A stretch of DNA of 64,000 nucleotides from the NCBI RefSeq assembly GCF_014489415.1, contig NZ_CP060822.1, positions 1,969,501-2,033,500 on the forward strand, written 5' to 3'. The notes under the pieces are model-generated. The model was not told where the DNA came from. It made no database searches and saw only the letters and a program-made list of their open reading frames with translations. Within the stretch, counting starts at the first letter, position 1; each line of letters begins with the position of its first letter. The position numbers were made by a program, and so were the translations under genes. This DNA comes from Cylindrospermopsis curvispora GIHE-G1. Its GTDB lineage: Bacteria; Cyanobacteriota; Cyanobacteriia; Cyanobacteriales; Nostocaceae. Positions 30,505-38,954 of this stretch are shown piece after piece.

Positions 30505-31866
30505 TTACTCAGGAGTAGCGGTTTCTGGTTCTTGGTCTCCACCACTCAAGGAACCTTCGGGTACTAGTTCTAGGGATGAGTTGGCAATTAGCCACTCCAG
30601 AACTTTCTCTCTTTCTAACTCTATCTCTAATACTAAGTTTAAATTCTTTACATCTATGTCTTCACCAGAGTATTGTTGTAACACCTCGTCGGCTTTTTTC
30701 TTAACTTCTTCCTTATCTACTGTGATTGATTCCCGTTTAGCAATTTCTCTTATGGCTAAGTCGCGTTTGAGATCCTCAATTGCAGAGGTTCGTATATTTT
30801 CTCGTAATTGAACCACAGTTTCTTTAGTGAACAGTTTTTTCACGTCTAAACCCTGCTGTGCTAGATTGAAAGCAGTTTTTTCTAATCTGTGATCTACCTG
30901 TTGTTCAATCATGGTTTCTGGCAAATCAATTTCTACATGCTGCAACAACTCTTGCAACAAAGCCTCCTGCTTATTTTCAGTATTTTTTTCTTCCACTTTC
31001 TGTTGAAATTGTTTTTCCAAGGATGCTCTTAATTCTGCTAAGGTTTTAAAATCACTGACATCTTGGGCAAAATTGTCGTCCAATTCCGGCAGTTCTTTTT
31101 CCTTAATTTCCTTGAGTGTTACTGTAAATAATGCTGCTTTATTGGACAGGTTCTCATCGGGGTAATTATGGGGAAACTGAGCTGGAATTTCCCTAGTTTC
31201 TCCCGGAATCATGCCCACTATACCAGTGACAAATCCAGGAATAAACCGATCCTCATTTAAATCCACTGAAAAATCTTCTCCCTGGGCACCAGGAATTAGT
31301 GCGGGTTCCTGTTCTGGGGTTTCCGCAAGTGATCCACTAAAATCCACTAGCACTACATCTCCTAGTTGGGCCGCCCTTCCCTCTACTGGGACTAAGGTCG
31401 CTATTTTCTCCCGTTCTTCCTCAATGGCCCGATCCACTTTGCTGGAATCATACTTGACTTCCTCCGCTTTAATTTGCATTCCTGTGTATTGTTTAATGTT
31501 TACTTCAGGTTCCACATCCACCGCAGCAGAAAATGTCAAGGTTTCTCCTGGCTTATATTTACCAATAAGATCATCGAAAGATGAAACCAGTTTTGGCTGA
31601 CCAATGGCTTTTATATTCTCTTGTTTAACTGCTTGTTCAATAGCTTCTGGAATTAATTCCTCTAACACAGATGCTTTAACACGATTTGCGCCAATACGTT
31701 GTAATAATATCTGTCGGCTTACTTTGCCTTTACGAAACCCAGGAATGTTTACATTACGCATTAGGTCTTTAATTACCTGCTCGTATTTTTCTCTGGTGGA
31801 TTCCTGTGTGATTTCTATTTCTAGTCCAATTTGGCTTCTTTCTAGTTTTTCCTGGGTAATTTTCAT
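30505..31866 (-). CDS. tig: Trigger factor, ribosome-associated chaperone/peptidyl-prolyl isomerase
   Basis: Binds nascent chains at the ribosome exit. 453 residues. The ribosome-binding signature is GFRKGKVSRQ (residues about 43-52, the FRKGK loop), the FKBP-like domain follows (AQLGDVVLVDFSG), and the helical C-terminal arms are rich in Gln, Glu and Lys. It opens the tig-clpP-clpX cluster; about 210 bp separate it from clpP, so clpP may also have its own promoter. Confidence 0.96.
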   Translation of the reverse strand: MKITQEKLERSQIGLEIEITQESTREKYEQVIKDLMRNVNIPGFRKGKVSRQILLQRIGANRVKASVLEELIPEAIEQAVKQENIKAIGQPKLVSSFDDLIGKYKPGETLTFSAAVDVEPEVNIKQYTGMQIKAEEVKYDSSKVDRAIEEEREKIATLVPVEGRAAQLGDVVLVDFSGSLAETPEQEPALIPGAQGEDFSVDLNEDRFIPGFVTGIVGMIPGETREIPAQFPHNYPDENLSNKAALFTVTLKEIKEKELPELDDNFAQDVSDFKTLAELRASLEKQFQQKVEEKNTENKQEALLQELLQHVEIDLPETMIEQQVDHRLEKTAFNLAQQGLDVKKLFTKETVVQLRENIRTSAIEDLKRDLAIREIAKRESITVDKEEVKKKADEVLQQYSGEDIDVKNLNLVLEIELEREKVLEWLIANSSLELVPEGSLSGGDQEPETATPE

Positions 31867-32148
31867 GCTTGGTCTCTTGTGGTATTTTTATCTTGACAGC
31901 TGTAGCAATCTGATTTAACTAACTTGCTAGGGTACAGATGTTGTAATAGTCGCTGATAATCAACAGCAATCGTTAGAAATTATAAATCAGTTTTGTGCAG
32001 TTTGGGCAATAGATAGTGTGTGTTGGGAACTCAGCCCCCATTGTCCATTCCCTATTTTATCTAAAAGTTGTTTTGATCCAACCTCATATCCATTCTACTC
32101 ATGGTTATTTTCTGCTACAATAGGAATGATTAGTTTAAGGAGTGCCAT

Positions 32149-33168
32149 TTGTCTAAATCCTATTCTGTAGCTATTTTGGGTGCTACCGGTGCTGTTGGTA
32201 CAGAACTACTGGAACTACTAGAAAGTCGTAAATTCCCGGTTGGTAATTTAAAATTATTGGCATCAGAACGCAGTGCTGGTAAGGTTATCCAATTTCAGGG
32301 AGAGAATCTGGTAATAGAGTCAGTTAATGACGGATCCTTTGACCAGATTGATATTGTTTTGGCTAGTGCTGGAGGTGGAACCTCCAAAACTTGGGCCCCA
32401 AAGGCCGTGGAGAGGGGAGCGGTAGTTATAGATAATTCTAGCACTTTCCGCATGCACCCGGATGTGCCTTTGATTGTCCCAGAGGTGAACCCTCAAGAGG
32501 CGGCAAATCATAAAGGCATTATTGCCAATCCTAACTGTACAACAATCCTCATGGCATTGGTTGTTTGGCCATTACATCAGGTCAAACCAGTTAAACGAAT
32601 TGTAGCTGCCACCTATCAATCAGCCAGTGGTGCTGGAGCCAAAGCCATGGAAGAGGTGAAAATCCAGTCCCAGTATATATTGGAAGGTAAACAACCCGTG
32701 GCCCAAGTCCTTCCCTATCCCCTGGCTTTCAATTTATTCCCCCATAACTCTCCTATGACTAGTATGGGATATTGTGAAGAGGAATTAAAAATGGTCAACG
32801 AAACCCGGAAAATATTCGGGAATCAAGATATTAGAATTACTGCTACTTGTGTGCGGGTTCCCGTACTGCGGGCCCATTCGGAAGCTATTAATCTGGAGTT
32901 TGACACCCCCTTTGCTCCACATACTGCTAGGCAAATCTTAAGTGATTCCCCCGGTGTGCAATTGCTGGAAGACTGGCACAAAAATTATTTCCCCATGCCC
33001 ATGGAAGCTAGTGGGAAAGATGAGGTTTTGGTGGGTAGAATTAGACAGGATATTTCCCACCCCTGTGGACTGGAACTGTGGCTATGTGGGGATCAGATTC
33101 GCAAGGGAGCAGCTTTAAATGCTGTACAAATCGCTGAATTATTAGTCAAACAAAATCTTCTGAGCTAA
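32149..33168 (+). CDS. asd: Aspartate-semialdehyde dehydrogenase
   Basis: Makes aspartate semialdehyde for lysine, threonine and methionine synthesis. 339 residues. NADP motif GATGAVGTELLELL is at residues 10-23, the catalytic Cys is in NPNCTT (near residue 131), and the substrate arginine/histidine region VPVLRAHSEAI follows. The start codon is TTG at 32149 preceded by a good ribosome site (TTTAAGGAGTGCCA). It is followed by dapA 74 bp downstream, same strand. Confidence 0.96.
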   Translation: MSKSYSVAILGATGAVGTELLELLESRKFPVGNLKLLASERSAGKVIQFQGENLVIESVNDGSFDQIDIVLASAGGGTSKTWAPKAVERGAVVIDNSSTFRMHPDVPLIVPEVNPQEAANHKGIIANPNCTTILMALVVWPLHQVKPVKRIVAATYQSASGAGAKAMEEVKIQSQYILEGKQPVAQVLPYPLAFNLFPHNSPMTSMGYCEEELKMVNETRKIFGNQDIRITATCVRVPVLRAHSEAINLEFDTPFAPHTARQILSDSPGVQLLEDWHKNYFPMPMEASGKDEVLVGRIRQDISHPCGLELWLCGDQIRKGAALNAVQIAELLVKQNLLS

Positions 33169-33242
33169 ACTGCGGTATGATCAATTTGTAATCCTCGATT
33201 GTCAGTCATCTTTAATAATTTACTGTAAGGAGTGAAAAACGG

Positions 33243-34127
33243 GTGGGAGATTTTGGCACAGTCATAACGGCAATGATTACGCCGTTTACACCGGAGGGAA
33301 ACGTTAACTACGATCTGGCAGGAAAATTGGCCTCCCATCTGGTTGATAATGGCACAGATACTGTGTTAGTATGTGGTACAACTGGTGAGTCACCGACCCT
33401 CAGCTGGGATGAAGAATACCAGCTGTTTGTTGAGGTCCTACAAGCTGTGTCGGGGAAAGCTCAGGTGATCGCAGGTTGTGGTTCCAATTCCACTACAGAG
33501 GCGATCACAGCTACCCAAAAAGCAGCTAAATTGGGTGTACATGGTTCTTTACAAGTGGTACCCTACTACAATAAGCCTCCCCAATCAGGACTATATAACC
33601 ATTTTCAGGCGATCGCCAAATCCTGTCCAGATATGCCAGTCCTGTTATATAATGTTCCTAGCAGAACAGGTCAAAATTTAATTCCGGAAACAGTGGTGCG
33701 ATTGGCAGAAATTGATAACATTGTGGGAATTAAAGAAGCTAGCGGTAATTTGGATCAAACCAGCGAAATTTGCCGCTTGACACCACAGGAGTTTAAGATT
33801 TACTCTGGAGATGATTCCCTGACTTTACCTCTACTAGCAATTGGGGCCAAGGGAGTGGTTAGCGTGGCTTCCCATTTAGTAGGTAATCAAATTAAGAAAA
33901 TGATTGAGTCTTTTAGTCTTGGTCAAATTAAAACTGCTACCGAGATTCATCTACAACTCTTTCCCCTGTTTAAGGCTTTGTTTTTAACTGCCAATCCCAT
34001 TCCCGTTAAACAAGCACTAAAAATAACCGGTTGGGATGTGGGATCCCTGCGTCTACCACTATTAGAAGCTGATATGGAAGTATGTCAGAAATTAAAAACG
34101 GTGTTGTGCGAAATGAAATTGATCTGA
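33243..34127 (+). CDS. dapA: 4-hydroxy-tetrahydrodipicolinate synthase
   Basis: Condenses pyruvate with aspartate semialdehyde, the first committed lysine/diaminopimelate step, so it uses the product of asd just upstream. 294 residues. The Schiff-base lysine is in GIKEASGN (near 163), the catalytic tyrosine in LYNVPSRT (near 135), and the N-terminal GTTGESPTL motif is present. The start is GTG at 33243, preceded by AAGGAGTG. The order asd-dapA-rnj is conserved in cyanobacteria as I recall. Confidence 0.96.
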   Translation: MGDFGTVITAMITPFTPEGNVNYDLAGKLASHLVDNGTDTVLVCGTTGESPTLSWDEEYQLFVEVLQAVSGKAQVIAGCGSNSTTEAITATQKAAKLGVHGSLQVVPYYNKPPQSGLYNHFQAIAKSCPDMPVLLYNVPSRTGQNLIPETVVRLAEIDNIVGIKEASGNLDQTSEICRLTPQEFKIYSGDDSLTLPLLAIGAKGVVSVASHLVGNQIKKMIESFSLGQIKTATEIHLQLFPLFKALFLTANPIPVKQALKITGWDVGSLRLPLLEADMEVCQKLKTVLCEMKLI

Positions 34128-34297
34128 ATCACCATTTTAAAATGTCTTCATTGGTAATTTTATAAGCAGAATGATAAAGATTACCTACAGGTAGCAGTGA
34201 ACAGGTTTCATTTCTAAGTAACAAGTGTTAAAACTTTAACAAGAATGTGAAAATGTATATAAACAAAGTACCTTGACAAAATACACGGTAGTATCTT

Positions 34298-34365
34298 TCC
34301 CCTAAGGTTTCGTGGTTAACCGTATTGGGGGAGGTGATATGTAAGTGTTTTATTTTATACGATAA
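34298..34365 (+). promoter_or_regulatory. Structured rnj leader with perfect Shine-Dalgarno and tiny ORFs
   Basis: TCCCCTAAGGTT (34298-34309) can pair with AACC plus TTGGGGGA (34318-34332), a 12-bp stem with an 8-nt loop and a 3-nt bulge. Its 3' arm runs into GGAGGTGAT (34330-34338), complementary at all nine bases to the 16S rRNA 3' end. Immediately after lie ATG TAA (34339-34344) and a six-codon GTG ORF (34345-34365, MFYFIR). The rnj start is about 50 bp further on with its own ribosome site. A leader controlling rnj expression is an inference. Confidence 0.4.
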
Positions 34366-34414
34366 ATCTAACTTTCAACTGACGGATCACTGACACAATA
34401 TTATCTAGGAGACA

Positions 34415-36184
34415 ATGGCTAGAAACGAAGTTAATTCTGCCCTCAAAATTATTCCCTTGGGGGGACTGCACGAAATAGGTAAAAACACATGTGTTTTCGA
34501 GTACGAGGATGAAATTATCCTCCTGGATGCTGGGCTGGCTTTCCCTACAGGAGCCATGCACGGGGTAAACATAGTATTACCCGACACCACATACCTCAGA
34601 GAAAACAAGCACAAGATCCGGGGAATGATTGTCACCCATGGTCACGAAGACCACATTGGTGGCATAGCATTTCACCTGAAACAATTTGATATCCCGGTTA
34701 TTTATGGTCCCAGACTGGCACTAGCTGTCCTGGAGGGAAAACTGGAAGAAGCAGGAGTGAGCGATCGCACCCAATTAAGAAAAGTAATGCCTCGTGACGT
34801 GGTACGTATTGGCAAATCCTTTTTTGTGGAATATATTCGCAACACCCATTCCATAGCGGACAGTTTTACCGTGGCCATTCATACTCCCATAGGCGTGGTA
34901 ATTCACACAGGGGATTTCAAAATTGACCACACGCCCATAGACGGAGAAACCTTTGATTTACAGCGTCTAGCAGAACATGGAGAAAAGGGAGTATTATGTC
35001 TCCTGAGCGACTCAACCAATGCGGAGGTGCCAGGTTTCACCCCTTCAGAGCGTGCGGTTTATCCCAATCTGGATCGAGTATTCTCCCAAGCGAGGGGAAG
35101 ACTATTTGTCACCACATTTGCTTCCAGCGTTCATAGGATCAACATAGTGTTACAGCTGGCCAAGGAGCATAATCGGGTGGTAACAGTTATAGGGCGTTCA
35201 ATGTTGAACTTCATTGCCCATGCTCGTAACCTAGGTTATATCAAATGCGAAGATAACCTATTTCAGCCCTTACATACTATTCGTAACTTACCAGATGAAA
35301 ACGTAGTGATTCTCACCACCGGTTCCCAAGGGGAGACTATGGCCGCCATGACCCGCATTGCTAATAAAGAACACCCCCACATCAAAATTCGAGAGGGGGA
35401 CACAGTAGTTTTCTCTGCCAACCCTATTCCTGGTAATACCATTGCCGTGGTCAACACCATTGACAAACTAATGATCCAGGGAGCCAAAGTAGTCTACGGT
35501 CGAGAAAAGGGAGTACACGTTTCCGGTCATGGTTGTCAAGAAGATCAAAAACTGATGATAGCCTTAACCCGTCCTAAATTTTTTGTGCCTGTCCATGGGG
35601 AACACCGGATGTTGGTTAAGCACTCAGAAACCGCCCAGAGTATGGGAATTCCCCCGGAAAATATGGTAATCATCCGCAATGGAGATGTGATAGAACTAAC
35701 GGAAAACTCCATCCGTATTGCTGCTCAAGTCCCGTCCGGTATCGAGCTGGTAGATACCACCAGTTCAGGGATGGTGAGCGCTAAAGTCCTACACGAAAGA
35801 CAAACTATGGCAGCAGAAGGACTAGCAACAGTAGCAGCAGCCATTGATTGGAATGGCAAACTGCTGGCTAAACCAGAAATCTACCTCCGAGGTGTAGTCA
35901 GTAGCATCGAGCGATCGCTATTATTAAAGTGGGTACAGCAGCGGATTGAGGAAATTCTGAGTGTTCGTTGGTCTGATTTTTGCACCACAGGTAGTAATGA
36001 TGTAGACTGGGGTGGACTGCAAGACACCCTAGAGAAAGAGTTAGGTCGTTCACTGCGGCGGGAATTACAATGTCAGGCTTCCGTAACATTGTTACTACAA
36101 GTTCCCGAACAATTACCCGAAACCACAGTTAAAGCTTCTGATGGTAGAAGAAGAAGGCCCCGTTCTACCGCTGTGGCTTCATAG
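34415..36184 (+). CDS. rnj: Ribonuclease J
   Basis: Metallo-beta-lactamase-fold RNase with 5'-3' exonuclease and endonuclease activity. 589 residues. The metal-binding signature is THGHEDHIGG (residues about 73-82), followed by the beta-CASP motifs GDFKIDHTP, SDSTNAEVPG and VHGEHRML. The C-terminal domain spans the last 130 residues. It lies downstream of dapA with a 287-bp leader that contains a strong hairpin. The ATG at 34415 follows TAGGAGACA. Confidence 0.95.
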   Translation: MARNEVNSALKIIPLGGLHEIGKNTCVFEYEDEIILLDAGLAFPTGAMHGVNIVLPDTTYLRENKHKIRGMIVTHGHEDHIGGIAFHLKQFDIPVIYGPRLALAVLEGKLEEAGVSDRTQLRKVMPRDVVRIGKSFFVEYIRNTHSIADSFTVAIHTPIGVVIHTGDFKIDHTPIDGETFDLQRLAEHGEKGVLCLLSDSTNAEVPGFTPSERAVYPNLDRVFSQARGRLFVTTFASSVHRINIVLQLAKEHNRVVTVIGRSMLNFIAHARNLGYIKCEDNLFQPLHTIRNLPDENVVILTTGSQGETMAAMTRIANKEHPHIKIREGDTVVFSANPIPGNTIAVVNTIDKLMIQGAKVVYGREKGVHVSGHGCQEDQKLMIALTRPKFFVPVHGEHRMLVKHSETAQSMGIPPENMVIIRNGDVIELTENSIRIAAQVPSGIELVDTTSSGMVSAKVLHERQTMAAEGLATVAAAIDWNGKLLAKPEIYLRGVVSSIERSLLLKWVQQRIEEILSVRWSDFCTTGSNDVDWGGLQDTLEKELGRSLRRELQCQASVTLLLQVPEQLPETTVKASDGRRRRPRSTAVAS

Positions 36185-36413
36185 ACAGGAACTGGGAGAG
36201 GTGGAAATCAACATGTTGCCACCTTTCCCCAGATATGTTAAGATTCATTACGTTAGTCACCAAACTCATGTAAAGGTTCAGGTGTGAACTAGAATTGGAG
36301 AGGTGCCAAGTTATCAAAAACTGTGGGCAACAAACTATTCTTCCGGTAGAAGTAATCGTCAAATTGTATATTCATCAGTCACAAACAACCCTCATCATAA
36401 AAGAGGAGTAAAC

Positions 36414-36773
36414 ATGAAAGTATTTGAGAATACAACCAAAAAGATTTTTTTGACCAGTTGGGTATCGCCACACCAAATGGACGCAAATCCCGGTAGTGTG
36501 GTCAACAAAGAAAAGCATTCCCAGTCTGGATGGGACATACTGCAGCCTGTGCGTAACTGGTTAGATAACATCAAAGTGCAGGATAGAGACTTTGCCCACA
36601 TACTGTGTAAACTAATTCCCGCCCAGTGTCCTTTTGAGCGAGATGTCAAACTACTAGGAAAAGTCCTGTTTCACATTCCCCCCTTGTGTAAGCTCAATCC
36701 CTTTTATGAACAGCTGACCTATCTAAGATTTCGGGCCCTATGTTATTTAGCAGACGAATGTGGTGAAGCCTAG
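36414..36773 (+). CDS. Mo-dependent nitrogenase C-terminal domain-like protein
   Basis: 119-residue protein from ATG 36414, preceded by the ribosome site AGAGGAG; a longer frame of 37 codons upstream lacks family character. The domain (ILQPVRNWLDNIKVQDRDFAH and CKLIPAQCPFERDV, CKLNPFYEQLTYLRFRALC) is a small cysteine-containing fold first noted at the end of certain nitrogenase-related proteins and found stand-alone in many cyanobacteria. Its function is unknown and presence does not by itself show nitrogen fixation. Overlaps the convergent pseudo-caspase gene by 4 bp. Confidence 0.78.
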   Translation: MKVFENTTKKIFLTSWVSPHQMDANPGSVVNKEKHSQSGWDILQPVRNWLDNIKVQDRDFAHILCKLIPAQCPFERDVKLLGKVLFHIPPLCKLNPFYEQLTYLRFRALCYLADECGEA

Positions 36774-38227
36774 GGATTTCCATCCCCCCGATCCTTTTGT
36801 CTACGCCATTTTTGAATGGCATCTTGAGCATCCTCAAAAGCAGAGGTTTGGGGGGGTACTAAACCAGCAGTTTCTATAGCTTGGCTAAGTTCTCCCTGAT
36901 CGGCATGATTTTTAGCCAGTTGTAAAATTTGGTCGCTCCAGTGATTAATAGCAGCTTGGGCCAGATCAAACTCCGGTTGTCCCGGTGGTATTTTTTTAGC
37001 CATTTTAATGGCATCACCATAACTAGATGCTTGGTCTGGTCGAATGAGGGACTTGGCCGTATCCAAGAGAGGAGAAGTTAAATTTTGGGAAAATTCCGAA
37101 TTGCTGCTGGTATCATGGGGCGTGGAGAATTTATGCAGTCGGAAACTGGCATGATTTTGTAGAATTATCGTTGCCATCACAATCACCCCAATAATAGTAC
37201 CACCCCCCCACCAAATAAATTGTTGCCAAAGGGGAGCTGATTGTGGAGTGGAAAGTTGAGCATAATCCTTGGCAAAGGGAGGAGTAGGGATAAATCTACC
37301 ACCACCTCCACGGGACTGTAAAGAGGTGACTACAGATTGATTTTTATTTTCTGCTATTTGATTTTCCGGTAAGGAGGAATTCAAATCAGGAGACTTTTGG
37401 GACTGGATCTCCTGAGCTAGGGGTAAAATCTGGGCGAAACTTTCCTGGGGAAAAATTAACTGTTCAGTAGAATTGTAATTCCACGCTTCTTCCAACTCTG
37501 AAGCTGGGAACATAGAATTGAGGCACTCAGGAATAGCAATTACAGGATTTTGAATAGGTCGCCAATGATGTTGACATAGCTGTGGAGTGAGATAACTTAA
37601 ATAAGAGTCTAAATCTTTTAAACTACGACATTGGGCGGAAGATAAAGCTTCTAATAATGCTGCAGTAAAAAAACCATGACCTAATTCACTGCTTTCATGA
37701 GAGAATTGTTCTGGACTGCAAGACAGCATAATGGCCATATTTAATTCCCGAGCCAGATCGAGCATTTCCTGACCTACAGGAGCATCTGCTTGGGTTCCAA
37801 AAGCACGATTAATATCAAATATCAGTAAGACATTTAACCCAGCAGTCTGGAAACCTTGCATGATTTCCCCAACTGGTATAGCAGTTTCCCATATCCTGTC
37901 CGGATTGGCATCCTGGGGCAATAAATAGTCTTTATTGTTATAATTGACACCATAACCACTCAAGAAAAACCAGAGATAATCTCCTGGTTGCCAAAATTTT
38001 GTCTCCAGTTCGTGCAATAAATATAATATATTTTCTCGGTTGGGGTGAGAAGACCTTTCTCCTCTTGGTGGGGAAGAATTTGTCATTAACACACAATTCT
38101 CCTCTGAGAACCCCAATTCGGTCACTAATAAATCGTTTAATGCTTCTGCATCGTTTTGAGCCCAACCTAAGGGTTGAAACAACTCATACTGATTGATGCC
38201 AATAGTAATTGCCCAGTAATTTGCCAT
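36770..38227 (-). CDS. Caspase-domain protein lacking the catalytic dyad
   Basis: 485 residues. The N-terminal caspase-like p20 fold begins AITIGINQYELFQPLGWAQN and DAEALNDLLVTELGF. At the usual catalytic His position (F-F-S-G-H-G) the protein has FFLSGYG with Tyr92, and at the usual D-x-C-R-S-G cysteine it has DINRAF with Asn140. It should therefore be catalytically inactive. A proline/serine linker, one membrane helix (about residues 342-362) and a C-terminal helical repeat region follow. Such pseudo-orthocaspases are known in filamentous cyanobacteria. Confidence 0.85.
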   Translation of the reverse strand: MANYWAITIGINQYELFQPLGWAQNDAEALNDLLVTELGFSEENCVLMTNSSPPRGERSSHPNRENILYLLHELETKFWQPGDYLWFFLSGYGVNYNNKDYLLPQDANPDRIWETAIPVGEIMQGFQTAGLNVLLIFDINRAFGTQADAPVGQEMLDLARELNMAIMLSCSPEQFSHESSELGHGFFTAALLEALSSAQCRSLKDLDSYLSYLTPQLCQHHWRPIQNPVIAIPECLNSMFPASELEEAWNYNSTEQLIFPQESFAQILPLAQEIQSQKSPDLNSSLPENQIAENKNQSVVTSLQSRGGGGRFIPTPPFAKDYAQLSTPQSAPLWQQFIWWGGGTIIGVIVMATIILQNHASFRLHKFSTPHDTSSNSEFSQNLTSPLLDTAKSLIRPDQASSYGDAIKMAKKIPPGQPEFDLAQAAINHWSDQILQLAKNHADQGELSQAIETAGLVPPQTSAFEDAQDAIQKWRRQKDRGDGNP

Positions 38228-38603
38228 CCCGCCCTTAGTCGGTTACTATGTGCTTGAAACAAAATATCATGAAGTATAGTATTAACAAGTTACAATTAGC
38301 AGTTATTATAGATCATATTCTTCTTACTTACTAGCCAATTTGGCAGGGAAATTCTTAGATTTCCACTACTTAGCGGTTTTTTTAGAGAAGAGTCGTTGAG
38401 AAGCCCACACTTACCTGTAAGGGAGTGTGTGGAGTATGTCACTATTGAAATTAATAGAGCTGTTGGGTTGAGGAACGAAGCTTAACCTACATTGTATTTA
38501 TAATGTTTTACTAGATTAATGGCAATCGCTCAAAAATTAATGATAAATTCCCCGTTGATGGACTAGAATAGGGAGGTTGTCAAAAATCACCATACTGGTT
38601 CTT
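38228..38603. other. Intergenic region with possible IS200/IS605 right-end relic and a repeat half
   Basis: This 376-bp gap holds no convincing ORF. At 38395-38442 TTGAGAAGCCCACACTTACC-TGTAA-GGGAGTGTGTGG-AGTATGTCAC has an imperfect subterminal hairpin and the AGTATGTCAC-type ending I associate with right ends of cyanobacterial IS200/IS605 elements; no transposase remains. At 38459-38496 a short palindromic element (GTTGGGTTGAGGAACG...TTAACCTACA) resembles the AACCCAAC interior of the interspersed repeat. The final part carries the rpmF promoter region, which I cannot place exactly. Confidence 0.4.
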
Positions 38604-38771
38604 ATGGCCGTTCCTAAGAAGAAAACCTCTAAATCAAAACGAGACAAGCGTCGAGCTACTTGGAGACATAAAGCTGCTGTTGAGGCCAAAAAAGCTCTTT
38701 CTCTGGGTAAGTCAATTTTGTCTGGACGTTCTACTTTTGTTTATCCCACCGACGAAGACGAAGAATCCTAG
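38604..38771 (+). CDS. rpmF: 50S ribosomal protein L32
   Basis: 55-residue basic ribosomal protein. ATG at 38604 gives [23 protein letters not shown], the conserved L32 start (VPKKK..SKSKR..RR); an in-frame ORF start nine codons upstream is not used. The cyanobacterial form lacks the CxxC zinc pairs seen in some bacterial L32 proteins. It is transcribed alone and followed by a copy of the interspersed repeat and then a strong hairpin. Confidence 0.93.
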   Translation: MAVPKKKTSKSKRDKRRATWRHKAAVEAKKALSLGKSILSGRSTFVYPTDEDEES

Positions 38772-38775
38772 ATTA

Positions 38776-38894
38776 AGTGGGTGGGTGGAATTGGAATCAA
38801 ATATAAGATGAACGTAGGTTGGGTTGAAGTATGAAACCCAACACCACGGGTTACGCTACCACCCATCCTACAAATAATTGTGCCTCCCTACTTG
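38776..38894 (+). repeat. Interspersed MITE-like repeat, full copy B
   Basis: Full copy in the plus orientation: AAGTGGGTGGGTGG at the left, the shared GATGAACGTAGGTTGGGTTG, AAACCCAACACC, ACCCATCCTACAAATAAT and TTGTGCCTCCCTACTTG at the right. Compared with copy A it has a few-base insertion near the left end and scattered substitutions. It lies 5 bp after the rpmF stop and ends exactly where the terminator hairpin begins. Confidence 0.88.
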
Positions 38895-38940
38895 CTCCAG
38901 AAAAAGCACCCTAACCAGTTGGTGAGTGCTTTTTCTGGAG
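38895..38940. terminator. Strong bidirectional hairpin terminator
   Basis: CTCCAGAAAAAGCAC (38895-38909) and GTGCTTTTTCTGGAG (38926-38940) are exact inverse complements: a 15-bp stem. The 16-nt loop contains a further ACCA/TGGT pair. The A5 and T5 tracts on either side of a GCAC/GTGC core are the layout of an intrinsic terminator working in both directions. It serves rpmF (plus) and the aldehyde dehydrogenase/urease transcript (minus). Confidence 0.85.
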
Positions 38941-38954
38941 GAGATTGTAAAAAC

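Noticed and set aside
31867-32148. Small ORF candidates in the tig-asd gap
   Set aside because: No reading frame with a start, ribosome site and protein-like composition was found in the 282-bp gap.
34273-34297. TTGACA upstream of rnj as a promoter
   Set aside because: No -10 hexamer at a suitable 16-18 bp distance was found.
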